Shown: positions 19,167-28,950 of the stretch, one piece after another | How the letters are laid out: each line of letters starts with the position of its first letter | Position numbering within the stretch: position 1 is the stretch's first letter | NCBI GenBank assembly: GCA_022844565.1 | Contig: JALHLK010000010.1 | Coordinates: forward strand, 62,001-126,000 | From: Saprospiraceae bacterium | Lineage (GTDB): Bacteria > Bacteroidota > Bacteroidia > Chitinophagales > Saprospiraceae | Length of the DNA: 64,000 nt | Direction: 5' to 3' | Translations under genes and position numbers: made by a program | The notes under the pieces: model-generated | Databases searched by the model: none | What the model saw: only the letters and a program-made list of their open reading frames with translations | Told to the model about the DNA's origin: nothing

Positions 19167-20282
19167 TTAATTCTTAATAAACTTCAAACTATTTATGGCT
19201 CCATTACCCTCTAAGTGGATGATGTACGTACCTTTTGCCAATGTTTTAGTATCCAAAGTCTGATCGTAAGCCACATTTTGCAGCTCCATAACTTTATGAC
19301 CGGTGATACTGTATACTGATAAATTGTATTTTTCTACATCAGATCTAATTTGAAGTTCGCTATTGCTTTGGTCTAAAACCGTATTGAGTAACTCAAACCC
19401 TTTTTCATAGGGCATATGCATCATCTCCATTTTGTAGGTGTTTTTAGTGCCATCAAGGTCTACTTGTACCAATCTATAGTAATTATTTCCTTTTTTAGGT
19501 TGCTCATCAAGAAATGAGTAATTATTGGTAATGTTTGAATTACCCACAGATTTAATTTGTCCTATGGTCTCAAAACTCACACCATCGAATGAACGTTGGA
19601 TGAGGAAGTGAGATGAGGAATTTTCGTAAGATGTGGTCCAGATAAGGTTGGTTGATTTATGTATTTTGACAAGCTTGAAGGATTTTAAATCAATTGGTAA
19701 AAAGACACTTGCGATGCCAAGATCAAAATTATCAAGTCTATAAGCACCTCCTCCTGTGGACGTTCTTGACCCATTTAACCAACCTTGTACACAAATAGTT
19801 GATGGACCTGAAATTCCATTCAAACCTAAAGCACTACTTCCAATATTTGTTACTGATGAACCGGCATCAGGCAGATTAGTTGCAGCATAATAATTGGTAG
19901 TACTATTATTTGTTATTGAAAAACCACCTGCTGAAGGTCCAGCACCAGTGGCATACGCATCCAAGCTAAAACTAGTCAATGTGTATGAAAGAACATTTGA
20001 GTTTGGGGTCATCGTAAAACAAAATTGTTTAGCAGTTGATTGTGATGTTTGATTCCACCCTGTATTACCTTCAATATATGGTTCATTTGCAAAATATGAT
20101 CCTGTACTTATATTCGTAGAAATTGTGCCAATCGAAATTGTTAAATCACTTATTAAAAAATTTGTGTTAGTTGATGAGGGTGAGATATATGGACTTGTAT
20201 TAAAGTTAAAACTGATGTTTTGACCACATAATTGCACCACATTTAAGCATATAAAACCAAAAAATACTACAATGTTTTTCAT
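19167..20282 (-). CDS. Secreted protein of unknown function with T9SS sorting domain
   Basis: A 371-residue protein with an N-terminal signal peptide (ending LCGQ at about residue 21). The central region is rich in Ser/Thr/Asn and beta-structure and resembles a galactose-binding-like fold (inference). At about 195-270 is the common Bacteroidota segment FLPIDLKSFKL ... NNYSFLDEQPKKGNNYYRL that precedes sorting domains. The C-terminus (about 290-371, LSVYSITGHKVMEL and LAKGTYIIHLEG) is a type A T9SS signal. No catalytic motif was recognised. It is monocistronic, with a likely -7 box just upstream. Confidence 0.82.
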   Translation of the reverse strand: MKNIVVFFGFICLNVVQLCGQNISFNFNTSPYISPSSTNTNFLISDLTISIGTISTNISTGSYFANEPYIEGNTGWNQTSQSTAKQFCFTMTPNSNVLSYTLTSFSLDAYATGAGPSAGGFSITNNSTTNYYAATNLPDAGSSVTNIGSSALGLNGISGPSTICVQGWLNGSRTSTGGGAYRLDNFDLGIASVFLPIDLKSFKLVKIHKSTNLIWTTSYENSSSHFLIQRSFDGVSFETIGQIKSVGNSNITNNYSFLDEQPKKGNNYYRLVQVDLDGTKNTYKMEMMHMPYEKGFELLNTVLDQSNSELQIRSDVEKYNLSVYSITGHKVMELQNVAYDQTLDTKTLAKGTYIIHLEGNGAINSLKFIKN

Positions 20283-20301
20283 AGTGTTTAATTTTAAATT
20301 C

Positions 20302-20309
20302 CAAAAATA
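20302..20309 (-). promoter_or_regulatory. Candidate -7 box for the T9SS protein at 19167
   Basis: The minus strand reads TATTTTTG, matching TAnnTTTG, 20 nt before the start codon. The -33 element is not clear. Confidence 0.4.
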
Positions 20310-20372
20310 CTAAATCTCTTATGCATTATCAATCCTCCCACATTAATAAATTGTAAATTCCCCATATTTTAA

Positions 20373-20406
20373 CAAAAAAGGTCTTGAATTATAAAATCCA
20401 AGACCT
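20373..20406 (-). terminator. Terminator after the M16 protease pair
   Basis: On the minus strand an 8-bp stem (AGGTCTTG with CAAGACCT, 20379-20386 with 20399-20406) is followed by a run of T residues. Confidence 0.85.
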
Positions 20407-20449
20407 CCTAACAATGCAAAATTTATTAAAATGCTAACAATGCTAAAAA

Positions 20450-22588
20450 TTATTCCACTTTAAAATCTGCTGTGGTCATAGGTACATTGATTTTAACCTC
20501 TGATGTAATGACACTTAGCGGCATAGGCATCATGCCTTCGATCACCGTTTTGAAAGGGAAAGTTACACCATCGATGACTTTATAATCACCATAGGTGGTA
20601 ATTTGTGTTACTTCATTTGGGCCCATTTTTCTATTAGACACACTTCGCATTAAGTATTTTGTTTTAATATCGTAAAACTCTGTGATGGTATTGCCATTAG
20701 GTTTAGTGACAACCAATTTATAACAAGGGCTACCATCTACCTCTTCAGTACCTTTCAATTCTACCTTGTAGTCTGCTTGTAGGTAGTTAACTTGAGGGAA
20801 GAGTACCGTCATTTCTTGGAAGTCATCAAAACCTTCTTGTCCTTTTTTGATGGTCTGTCCATTACCCATTTGGCTTACTTTGGCTACATCACCATTGATC
20901 ACTTGTTCAGATACATTCATGCCATTCATTGACATTACTATCGAAGCTTGGGAAGGCTGATTTACTTTGGTCGTCAGCGTGATTTTTTGACCACCCAATG
21001 CCATTTCGCCTTTACTTACCATTGATTTTACTTTGGCTATTTGGCTTTTACCTCCTATAGACGAAAGATAGTCTTCGATGATATTTGCACCTGTTAATCC
21101 ATTAGGGATGGCATCTTTTTTCAATTCTATTTTATAGCCAAAAGCATCGTAATATTCGATCTCACCATCTGCGTCAAAAGGCATCAATTTTTCTGCGATC
21201 TCATCCTTATTACCAACGATGATAATGTTGGCACCTTCTGGTCGGATAAATCTGTCTACTGCTTTATCGAGATCTGCTAGCGTCAGTGCATCCACTCTTT
21301 TTAGATATGTATCGTAGTAATCTTTTGGTAAGTTGTTTTTATAAATGTTTCTTGCAAAGTTGGCAATCGTTTGAGGACTTTCGAGTGACCTACCAAACGA
21401 ACCCGTTAGACTATTTTTGACCAATTGTAAAGTCTCCATGGTTGGAGGATTGGTCTTCATTCCTTTCATTTCTTTTATAAACTCTACCAGAGCGCTGTCA
21501 GTCACATTTGTACCCACATTGGCACTTGCATTAAAGTTACCGATCAATTCATTACTGCTTAGTGAGGATACTGCACCGTAAGTATATCCTTTCTTTTCTC
21601 TCAGGTTTTGCATCAACCTACCTGAAAATATACCACCTCCAAGTACACTATTCATAGCAGTACCTGCAAGAATATCTTTATCGCTCGGTTTCAAATCTAC
21701 AGGATAAGAGATGGTGATGAGGGATTGCTTAGCACCATCTTTGTGACCTATGATTACTCTATTACCGTTCGGAGGTGTTGGGGTTGCAAAGTTTTGGGTA
21801 GGTACTGTACCTTTTTTCCATTGACTAAAATATTTTTGAACTTGCAATTTTGCTTCATCAGGGGTGATATCACCTACTACAATCAAATAAGCATTGTTAG
21901 GGATGAAATATTTGGTGTAATAATCCTTCAAATTATCTATGGAGATGTTATTGAGGGTTTTTTCTGAAGTGATGTCTCCATAAGGGTGGTCTGTTGTATA
22001 ATTTACCACTCGTCTTATATTGCCTGCAATAAAATTGGGTTCTGCTTTACCTGCTTGCAAATTAGATATAGTCAATGACTTCTGCTTATCAAACTCACTT
22101 TTTGGAAATGCAGGATTGTAGAGAACGTCACTCATCAAGTCAAGTAGCTTGCTTGAGTGTTTTTTAAGTGAAGAAGCAAACATACCTGAAGAAGAAGCAC
22201 TTAGTGAAGCACCAAGGAAATCAACTTCCTCATCGATTTGTGCTTTGGTCCGAGTACTCGTACCTTTGGTCAAAAGATCACCTGCTAGACTGCTGTAACC
22301 TGAAAGATCTCCTTCCTTTACGGTACTATTCAATAAAGATAGTTGATAAGATACAATGGGTAGTCTGTGATTTTCTACAACAATCACTTTCAGACCATTA
22401 TCAAGATCAAAACTTGAATATGCTCCAATATTTATAGGTCTTGCTGGTGCAGCAGCAGGTGCAGTATTCCTAAAAAGACCAGTCGTGTTAGGTGATTGCG
22501 TCTTAGAACTTGCCATATCGGCATTTTTCTTCGCACATTGCACAAAAACAAGTGCAGAGAATAGTAAAAGAAATATATTTTTAGTCAT
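20450..22588 (-). CDS. M16-family peptidase-like lipoprotein, non-catalytic subunit with C-terminal LolA-like domain
   Basis: A 712-residue lipoprotein (lipobox VFVQC, Cys18). Two M16 halves cover about 50-490. The zinc motif HxxEH expected near residue 100 is absent (SGYSSLAGDLLTKGT), so this is the inactive partner. It retains the R/Y region (REKKGYTYGAVSSL) that completes the active site of M16B heterodimers. Residues of about 500-712 form an extra domain resembling outer-membrane lipoprotein-sorting (LolA-like) folds (GGKSQIAKVKSM, FYDIKTKYLMRS, VDGVTFPFKTV). It lies 43 nt downstream of the catalytic subunit gene in the same unit, which supports a heterodimeric periplasmic protease. Confidence 0.88.
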   Translation of the reverse strand: MTKNIFLLLFSALVFVQCAKKNADMASSKTQSPNTTGLFRNTAPAAAPARPINIGAYSSFDLDNGLKVIVVENHRLPIVSYQLSLLNSTVKEGDLSGYSSLAGDLLTKGTSTRTKAQIDEEVDFLGASLSASSSGMFASSLKKHSSKLLDLMSDVLYNPAFPKSEFDKQKSLTISNLQAGKAEPNFIAGNIRRVVNYTTDHPYGDITSEKTLNNISIDNLKDYYTKYFIPNNAYLIVVGDITPDEAKLQVQKYFSQWKKGTVPTQNFATPTPPNGNRVIIGHKDGAKQSLITISYPVDLKPSDKDILAGTAMNSVLGGGIFSGRLMQNLREKKGYTYGAVSSLSSNELIGNFNASANVGTNVTDSALVEFIKEMKGMKTNPPTMETLQLVKNSLTGSFGRSLESPQTIANFARNIYKNNLPKDYYDTYLKRVDALTLADLDKAVDRFIRPEGANIIIVGNKDEIAEKLMPFDADGEIEYYDAFGYKIELKKDAIPNGLTGANIIEDYLSSIGGKSQIAKVKSMVSKGEMALGGQKITLTTKVNQPSQASIVMSMNGMNVSEQVINGDVAKVSQMGNGQTIKKGQEGFDDFQEMTVLFPQVNYLQADYKVELKGTEEVDGSPCYKLVVTKPNGNTITEFYDIKTKYLMRSVSNRKMGPNEVTQITTYGDYKVIDGVTFPFKTVIEGMMPMPLSVITSEVKINVPMTTADFKVE

Positions 22589-22631
22589 TATGTCTTTATT
22601 TTTAAGTTGGTTTGTATAAAATTGTTATTTA

Positions 22632-23954
22632 CTATGGTGTATTAGGTTTTGCTAAATAAAACATCGAAACTCTTTTGGTTGTATCGAAATATTGCTTAGC
22701 TACTCTTTGTATGTCTTCTCTTGTCACTGCTAAATATCGATCTAATTCTGTATTTATCAAATTTGCATCACCATAGTACATGGCATATTGAGCTAGGGAT
22801 TCGGAGATTCCAGCCATTCGCGAATTTTTTGATATAAAATCATTTTCTACTTGATTTCGCAATTTTTGAAATTCTCTTTCTGGGATAAGTTCATTTTGCA
22901 CTTTCTTTACCACATTATCCATTGCTTTTTCGACGTCCATAGGATCTTTTCCCATATTGCCAATTGAATAGACGATGTTTACACCAGGCTGTTCTAAATC
23001 TAAAGGAAAGCTACCTGAGAACACGGCTAATTGTGTCTCATCAACCATTGCTTTATACAATCTTGATGATTCACCTTGAGAAAGCAATTGAGACAACATC
23101 GACACGGCATAAAAATCAGGCGTACCCATCGCTGGAATCCTGTACGTGTGCACGATTGCTGGCAGTTGAATATTATCATACACCGTATCTCTAATTTCTT
23201 TAGTCATGTTAGGTTCTACGATGCTCGGTTGACTAGGTTTTTTGCCACCTGGTATTTTGCCATAATATTCTTGTACCCACTTTTTAGTTTGCTCGATATC
23301 TATATCTCCTGCTATTGACAAAATAGCATTGCTTGGAATATAATAGGTCTTGTACCATTTCATAAATTCATCGTCTCCCGCAGCAGCAAGATGATCCATG
23401 TCACCAATTACTGACGACTTGTAAGGATGAACGGTGTAAGCTCTTTTCATCGCTTCTTCGAGTAGTCTACCATAAGGTCTATTGTCTACAGTTTGTTTTC
23501 TTTCTTCTATGATCACACTTTTTTGAGTAGCGATACCAATACTATCTACTTTAGCGTGTAGCATTCTTTCTGCCTCGAGCCACAAACCTAATTCCAATTG
23601 ATTTGATGGCATAATTTCAAAATAAAATGTTCTGTCATACCAAGTATTGGCATTCAATGTTCCACCAGCCTTTTCTACATATTTGTCATATTGGCCTCTT
23701 GGGATGTTTTTTGTACCTTCAAAAAGTAAATGTTCGAAGAAATGTGCAAAACCTGTTCTATCAGGTCGTTCATTTTTTGAACCCACATGGTACATCACAG
23801 ATATAGCAACTATGGGCGTTGAATTATCTTTGTGTAAAATTACTTTAAGACCATTATCTAAGGTGTACTCGGTAAAGTCAATCTTGTTGCTTTGTCCGAA
23901 AAGGTTTAATGCACATAGCATAAATAGAAATGCTGCAATGTTAGTTTGTTTCAT
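22632..23954 (-). CDS. M16-family zinc metallopeptidase, catalytic subunit
   Basis: A 440-residue secreted protease of the pitrilysin/processing-peptidase family. The signal peptide ends near NLFGQ (residue 21). The inverted zinc motif is H71-F-F-E74-H75 (GFAHFFEHLLFEGT). A downstream glutamate in SVIIEERKQ is the likely third ligand. The C-terminal half (about 240-440) is the second M16 domain. It is the first gene of a two-gene unit with the HxxEH-less partner, a common arrangement in Bacteroidota. Substrate unknown, presumably peptides in the periplasm. Confidence 0.92.
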   Translation of the reverse strand: MKQTNIAAFLFMLCALNLFGQSNKIDFTEYTLDNGLKVILHKDNSTPIVAISVMYHVGSKNERPDRTGFAHFFEHLLFEGTKNIPRGQYDKYVEKAGGTLNANTWYDRTFYFEIMPSNQLELGLWLEAERMLHAKVDSIGIATQKSVIIEERKQTVDNRPYGRLLEEAMKRAYTVHPYKSSVIGDMDHLAAAGDDEFMKWYKTYYIPSNAILSIAGDIDIEQTKKWVQEYYGKIPGGKKPSQPSIVEPNMTKEIRDTVYDNIQLPAIVHTYRIPAMGTPDFYAVSMLSQLLSQGESSRLYKAMVDETQLAVFSGSFPLDLEQPGVNIVYSIGNMGKDPMDVEKAMDNVVKKVQNELIPEREFQKLRNQVENDFISKNSRMAGISESLAQYAMYYGDANLINTELDRYLAVTREDIQRVAKQYFDTTKRVSMFYLAKPNTP

Positions 23955-24275
23955 TATTTGAATTTGTTTGTTGTATAATAACTAATTTGAATTTAAAAGG
24001 TTTTGACGATATATTTAAAAATTTTCAATATTGTTGGAACATCAATTTATTCAATAAAAATAATAGGCTTTTGCTATGAAAGTTGAAATAATCGACAAAA
24101 CATTTAAAAAATTGGATAAGTGTCAATCGCAAAAAAAAGGGGTTAACTAATCATTAATCAGAAATAGGATGGGAAAAAGGTGTTAAAATCAGGGAGTTTG
24201 CAACTTTTTTATTTTAAATACAATCAATTAGGCTACAACATCAATTTATATCATTAATAGTTACATAAAATTTAG
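23955..24275. other. Intergenic region without recognisable features
   Basis: A gap between two divergent genes, mostly AT-rich. No RNA gene, repeat or terminator is seen apart from the promoter box at 24276. Confidence 0.4.
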
Positions 24276-24283
24276 TATTTTTG
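24276..24283 (+). promoter_or_regulatory. -7 box that fixes the start of the DoxX-like gene
   Basis: TATTTTTG matches TAnnTTTG. It overlaps the upstream in-frame TTG at 24281, which therefore cannot be the start. The ATG at 24314 is 30 nt downstream. Confidence 0.5.
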
Positions 24284-24313
24284 CTCCACAAAATAAATAT
24301 ACAGATATTTCAT

Positions 24314-25801
24314 ATGACAGTTACATTGACTTCACTATCTACCGTTGTAGCAATCTTAGCAATAGTATTCACCACATTAGTAGTTTTAGCTAAGAAACAT
24401 AAATCCATTTTTATAAGTTATTTACAATCCTTTACGGGAATTCTTTTTGTTATTTCAGGATTTGTCAAAGCGATTGACCCACTTGGTACAGCTTATAAAA
24501 TGGATCAGTATTTTGCAGAATTCAATACACTTTTCAATGATACTTTTTTAAGCGGCATTTCTTCCATTTTTCCTGTTTTAACACAGTATTCGATCGGTTT
24601 TTCTGTTTTTATGATCGTTTTAGAAATCGTGTTAGGTATGATGTTGCTTTTGGGGAGTATGCCAAAGTTTACAGCTTGGTTGTTTATGTTAATGGTTTTG
24701 TTTTTTACTTTTTTGACAGGATTTACTTTTTTAACAGGGTATGTGCCACCTGATGGTAAGTTCTTCGATTTTTCTACATGGGGTGCGTACAAAGCGACCA
24801 ACATGAAGGTGACAGATTGCGGCTGTTTTGGAGATTTCTTGAAGTTGGACCCAAAGGTTTCGTTTTTCAAAGATTTGATACTTCTTATACCGGCATTTAT
24901 TTTTATTTGGAAAACAAAATCTATGCATATACTTTTGAGTAGAACGCCAAGGCTTTGGATCAATATATTGACAATACTAGGTTTTACCTATTTTTGTATG
25001 AGCAATTATATTTGGAAAGAACCTGTATTTGATTTTAGACCTTTCAAAATAGGTGCTGATATAGCAACACAATATAAAAAGGAGAAAGAAGCCTTAGGCC
25101 AAGTAAAAAACATATCGCGAACACTAAAAAATACGGAGACGGGAGAAGTAGTAGACATTACAGAGGCTGAATATTTTGCTAATTTAAGCAGTAAATGGGG
25201 AAATGGTTGGACTACACTCGACGTAACTAAAGGCGAACCATCTATTCCTAAGACTAAGATTTCTGATTTTAGGACCGACCATGTAGAAGATTTTGAAACA
25301 ACGGATGTCTTTTTAGAAGGTAAAAAATATAATTTTATGATCATCACTCATAAATTGAAATATACGACGGAGACTACAAAAACTATAATAAAGGATACGA
25401 TGATGAGAGTAGACACCATATATACTGCTAAAGACACTACCTACAATAATGTGATTGATACGATCGTCGATAAAGAAATAAGTGTAGCCAAAGTCACAAT
25501 AGACCAAGAACTCCTTGATGATTATGTAAAGGGATTAAAAGGACATTTTGATCAAGCGATAGCAGATGGTCATGAAGTGAATATTATCCTTGGAGGAGCT
25601 AGTAAAGATGCCATCAAAGAATTAGCAAAGCAATTGGGCAACCCAAAGATTGTTTTTCACAAAGCAGATGATATATTATTAAAAACCATTATACGTTCTA
25701 ATCCAGGAATTGTCTTATTGAAGGATGGTAAAATCATCTACAAATGGCATAAAAAGCAATTGCCATCGTATGAAGAGATTAAGAAGGATTTTCTAAAATA
25801 A
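24314..25801 (+). CDS. BT_3928-like DoxX-family membrane protein with C-terminal thioredoxin-like region
   Basis: A 495-residue inner-membrane protein. It starts with a transmembrane helix (TVVAILAIVFTTLVVL). A DoxX-like four-helix part follows (about 35-220, GILFVISGFVKAIDPLG and CGCFGDFLKLDP). The second half is soluble (about 240-495), with an expanded middle loop and a thioredoxin-fold-like C-terminus (NPGIVLLKDGKIIYKWHKKQLPS). The CGCFGD cysteines resemble those of MauE/DoxX-type proteins involved in redox handling. The longer reading frame from a TTG at 24281 is rejected because it overlaps the promoter box. The function is poorly known. The dus gene follows after 5 nt, so the two form an operon. 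Confidence 0.82.
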   Translation: MTVTLTSLSTVVAILAIVFTTLVVLAKKHKSIFISYLQSFTGILFVISGFVKAIDPLGTAYKMDQYFAEFNTLFNDTFLSGISSIFPVLTQYSIGFSVFMIVLEIVLGMMLLLGSMPKFTAWLFMLMVLFFTFLTGFTFLTGYVPPDGKFFDFSTWGAYKATNMKVTDCGCFGDFLKLDPKVSFFKDLILLIPAFIFIWKTKSMHILLSRTPRLWINILTILGFTYFCMSNYIWKEPVFDFRPFKIGADIATQYKKEKEALGQVKNISRTLKNTETGEVVDITEAEYFANLSSKWGNGWTTLDVTKGEPSIPKTKISDFRTDHVEDFETTDVFLEGKKYNFMIITHKLKYTTETTKTIIKDTMMRVDTIYTAKDTTYNNVIDTIVDKEISVAKVTIDQELLDDYVKGLKGHFDQAIADGHEVNIILGGASKDAIKELAKQLGNPKIVFHKADDILLKTIIRSNPGIVLLKDGKIIYKWHKKQLPSYEEIKKDFLK

Positions 25802-25806
25802 TTTAA

Positions 25807-26841
25807 ATGGTTAAAATTGGTGACAATCTTGATTTAGGGGATTTCCCTCTCTTACTCGCCCCGATGGAGGATGTGAGTGATCCACCATTTAGGGCACTTT
25901 GTAAACAACAGGGTTGCGATATGATGTACACAGAATTTATCTCGGTAGAAGGGCTAATCAGAGATGCAGACAAAAGTGTACAGAAACTCGATATTTATGA
26001 TGAGGAGAGGCCTATTGGTATTCAAATATTTGGATCTGATCAATATTCTATGGAGAAAGCTGCTGGAATCGTAGAAGGAGCAAATCCTAATCTTTTAGAC
26101 ATCAATTATGGCTGTCCGGTCAAAAAAGTGGTTTGTAAATTGGCAGGTGCGGGAATTTTACAGAACATCCCTTTGATGATGCAACTCACTTCAGCTATTG
26201 TTAAGTCAACCAATCTCCCCGTCACTGTCAAAACAAGATTAGGCTGGGATGAAAGCTCCATCAATATTGTGGACGTAGCAGAAAGACTACAGGACATTGG
26301 TATAAAAGCTTTAAGTATCCACGGCCGGACGCGTAAACAGTTGTATAAAGGAGAGGCAGACTGGAGTTATATCGCAAAAGTAAAAGAAAATCCAAGAATG
26401 CAGATCCCTATATTTGGCAATGGCGATATTGATTCTCCTCAAAAAGCAAAATTGTATAAAGAGCGTTATGGTGTAGATGGCTTGATGATTGGTCGAGCGA
26501 GTATAGGTTACCCTTGGATTTTTAGGGAGGTCAAACATTATTTTAAGACGGGAGAGCTTTTGGCACCGCCTTCTGTGGAAGAAAGAGTAGAAGCGACTCG
26601 TGAGCATCTAAGAAGATCAATCGCTTGGAAAGGGGAAAAATTAGGTATTGTAGAGATGCGGAGACATTACACCAACTATTTTAGGGGCTTGCCTAATATC
26701 AAGCATTATCGCTCCCAGTTGGTGGGTACAATGAGTCCTGACGAGATATTTGACATTCTCAATAGAATAACATCAGAATATACGGGGTACGAGTTTGGAG
26801 AGGCTACCTATGAAATGGAGGAAATCGCTATGGTTGATTAA
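25807..26841 (+). CDS. dusB: tRNA-dihydrouridine synthase
   Basis: A 344-residue FMN enzyme that reduces specific uridines in tRNA D-loops. The TIM-barrel domain (about 10-240) begins with LLAPMEDVSDPPFR, carries the catalytic C103 in INYGCPVKKV, and has the FMN/substrate motifs VKTRLGW, SIHGRTRKQLYKG, IFGNGDI and MIGRASIGYPWIF. A helical C-terminal domain binds tRNA. The overall pattern is closest to DusB; the exact Dus subgroup is less certain. It is co-transcribed with the preceding membrane protein gene (5-nt gap). A 10-bp hairpin follows 9 nt after the stop. Confidence 0.92.
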   Translation: MVKIGDNLDLGDFPLLLAPMEDVSDPPFRALCKQQGCDMMYTEFISVEGLIRDADKSVQKLDIYDEERPIGIQIFGSDQYSMEKAAGIVEGANPNLLDINYGCPVKKVVCKLAGAGILQNIPLMMQLTSAIVKSTNLPVTVKTRLGWDESSINIVDVAERLQDIGIKALSIHGRTRKQLYKGEADWSYIAKVKENPRMQIPIFGNGDIDSPQKAKLYKERYGVDGLMIGRASIGYPWIFREVKHYFKTGELLAPPSVEERVEATREHLRRSIAWKGEKLGIVEMRRHYTNYFRGLPNIKHYRSQLVGTMSPDEIFDILNRITSEYTGYEFGEATYEMEEIAMVD

Positions 26842-26850
26842 CTAGTGTAT

Positions 26851-27076
26851 GTTCTTTTGTCTTGATACAAAAGAACCAAAAAATCAAGGCTGTTAGAAAT
26901 TTACCTAAAATCTTTCCTTCAATCCTAAATTCTAAAAACTCGCTTTAACCTTTGTACTTCTTTATTTAGTTCAGGTTAAACTTGCTTTACCGCAACTTTA
27001 TTATGCAGAAAGTGCTCAAACAGTTTAGAATTTTTAACGGATTGAATACAAGATTTCTTAACGCTAAATTTCTAAA
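26851..27076. ncRNA. Structured non-coding element with nested long-range stems
   Basis: There is no credible gene here. Complementary segments are nested: a 10-bp hairpin (26851-26860 with 26867-26876), an 11-bp outer stem (26893-26903 with 27065-27075), a 10-bp inner stem (26927-26936 with 27024-27033) and an 8-bp local stem (26944-26951 with 26973-26980). The first hairpin (GTTCTTTTGT / ACAAAAGAAC) resembles a repeat I recall from many Bacteroidota intergenic regions. Whether this is a transcribed RNA or a mobile repeat cannot be told. The remaining 27077-27369 is featureless AT-rich DNA. Confidence 0.45.
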
Positions 27077-27369
27077 GGCCGACCAAGAAAAAGAAATTCC
27101 AGTAAACACATGTGCAAGGAAAATTAATAATTAGTACTAAATACCTTGCAGTTAAATTTTAAAATTTAAGAATATATTATTGAAATTCAAATGGTTAGAT
27201 TCTTTTATGATACCCTGATTAAAAACCCAGTAGAAAATTTTTTATCAAAGTGAGATCATCTCTGTTGTAAATAATCACCTCGATCATTATTTTGACGATG
27301 TAAAGTAAAATTGAGTGAAAGCCATATGATTGCTGTGGTCCTTCACTGAAATTGAAAATTCATTTTTGA

Positions 27370-28638
27370 TTACAATACGATCAATTCAGATCGCTCAGGA
27401 CCTGTACTTACGATAGAGATTTTAGTTTCTAAAAGACCTTCTAACTTTTGAATATACTCTTGGGCGGTATTAGGAAGTGAACCAAAATCTTTTATTCCAG
27501 CAAGATCACTATTCCATCCCTTCTCTTCTGAATATTCAATTCCTACAGGATTTGACACGATGTCAAAAGGCATTTCTTCAGTAAGTTGTCCATTACTGAT
27601 GTATTTTTGGCCTATCATGATGTTATCAAAAGTGTTTAATACATCAAGTTTTGTAATAATAATTTGAGTAACACCATTGAGCATAATGGTATATTTTAAC
27701 TGAGGGATATCTATCCAGCCACATCTTCGCGACCTTCCTGTGGTAGCTCCAAATTCATGACCTATTCTTCGTAAAGTCTCTCCGATCTCGTTGTCTAATT
27801 CTGTTGGGAATGGACCTGATCCTACACGAGTACAATAAGCTTTGGCGATACCGATAACTTCTCTTATTTTAGAAGGTGCAACACCTAGGCCACTGCAAAC
27901 TCCTGCACTAATCGTATTTGAAGAAGTGACAAATGGATACGTACCATAATCGATATCAAGCATAGACCCTTGAGCCCCTTCTGCCAAAACTCTTTTACCC
28001 GCTTTTAATTCGTCATTGATGTAGTATTCGCCATTAATACTTTTTAATCCTTTGATTTCTGCAAGGCTATTAAACCACTTTTCCTCCTCTGCTTGAAGAT
28101 CAAATGAGGTTTCTGGATATAACTTGAGTAGGCCGAGGTGCTTTTCTTTCAGAATAGTATATTTTTTTTCAAAATCAGGTAAAAAGATATCACCTACTCT
28201 CAAGCCATTACGACCTGTTTTATCCATGTATGTTGGACCTATACCTTTGAGTGTAGAACCAATTTTGCTTTCACCTTTAGAAGATTCTGAAGCTGCATCA
28301 AGCATTCTGTGAGTAGGAAGGATCAAGTGCGCTTTTTTAGAAATCATCAGACGACTTCTATACTCTATACCTGCTTGATCGAGAGCTGCCAATTCCTTTT
28401 CGAAAGTGATAGGATCTATTACGACACCATTCCCAATGATGTTGGTGATATTAGATCTGAAAACCCCAGAAGGAATAGTATGAAGCACATATTTTTTATC
28501 TTTGATAATAATGGTGTGACCAGCGTTAGGCCCTCCTTGAAATCTACAAACAATATCATATTGGTCAGCTATAAAATCTACAATTTTACCTTTGCCCTCA
28601 TCACCCCACTGTAGCCCTAATAATACGTCAACGTACAT
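27370..28638 (-). CDS. purA: Adenylosuccinate synthetase
   Basis: A 422-residue cytoplasmic enzyme that joins IMP and aspartate with GTP, the first step of AMP synthesis. The N-terminal GTP-binding loop QWGDEGKGK carries catalytic D13. The catalytic histidine is H41 in GGPNAGHTI. Other conserved blocks are GIGPTYMDKTGRNGLR, AEGAQGSMLDIDYGTYPFVTSSN and TTGRSRRCGW. Length is normal for the family. It is monocistronic; a second purine-synthesis gene (purF-like) lies two genes upstream on the same strand. Confidence 0.97.
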   Translation of the reverse strand: MYVDVLLGLQWGDEGKGKIVDFIADQYDIVCRFQGGPNAGHTIIIKDKKYVLHTIPSGVFRSNITNIIGNGVVIDPITFEKELAALDQAGIEYRSRLMISKKAHLILPTHRMLDAASESSKGESKIGSTLKGIGPTYMDKTGRNGLRVGDIFLPDFEKKYTILKEKHLGLLKLYPETSFDLQAEEEKWFNSLAEIKGLKSINGEYYINDELKAGKRVLAEGAQGSMLDIDYGTYPFVTSSNTISAGVCSGLGVAPSKIREVIGIAKAYCTRVGSGPFPTELDNEIGETLRRIGHEFGATTGRSRRCGWIDIPQLKYTIMLNGVTQIIITKLDVLNTFDNIMIGQKYISNGQLTEEMPFDIVSNPVGIEYSEEKGWNSDLAGIKDFGSLPNTAQEYIQKLEGLLETKISIVSTGPERSELIVL

Positions 28639-28950
28639 ATAAAATGTATTAATTTATCGTTTAGAAAATAAAGAGTCAAAGTTACTTTAAATATTAAAAA
28701 ATTTAAATATTAAACTACTTTTTTGCATAAAAACAAAATTAAGTTTGAAATTTACTAATTAATTCTAGCTGTAAATGTAAAATATTTGTTTTTGAAAAAA
28801 GGAGATTCTAAAGATGATATAGTTTTTAAGGTTATATTGGTTGAAATTTAAAACGAATCTTTCCATTTAAGACTTCTGCTCAGCCAAGCCTTCATTTCGC
28901 TTGTTTAAACTTTCGACATTCATCTTTTGACTTTCAACTGTCAACTTTCA
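28639..28950. other. purA upstream region
   Basis: A 312-nt gap. The minus strand has TAACTTTG at 28677-28684, a TAnnTTTG-type -7 box 39 nt before the purA start. The rest is AT-rich with no gene. The stretch 28900-28945 has the low-complexity word pattern (CTTTTGACTTTCAACTGTCAACTTTC) seen in other gaps here, given in full only by position. Confidence 0.4.

Noticed and set aside
26842-27369. Possible degraded gene after dusB
   Set aside because: No frame of useful length on either strand; nested complementarity explains the sequence better.
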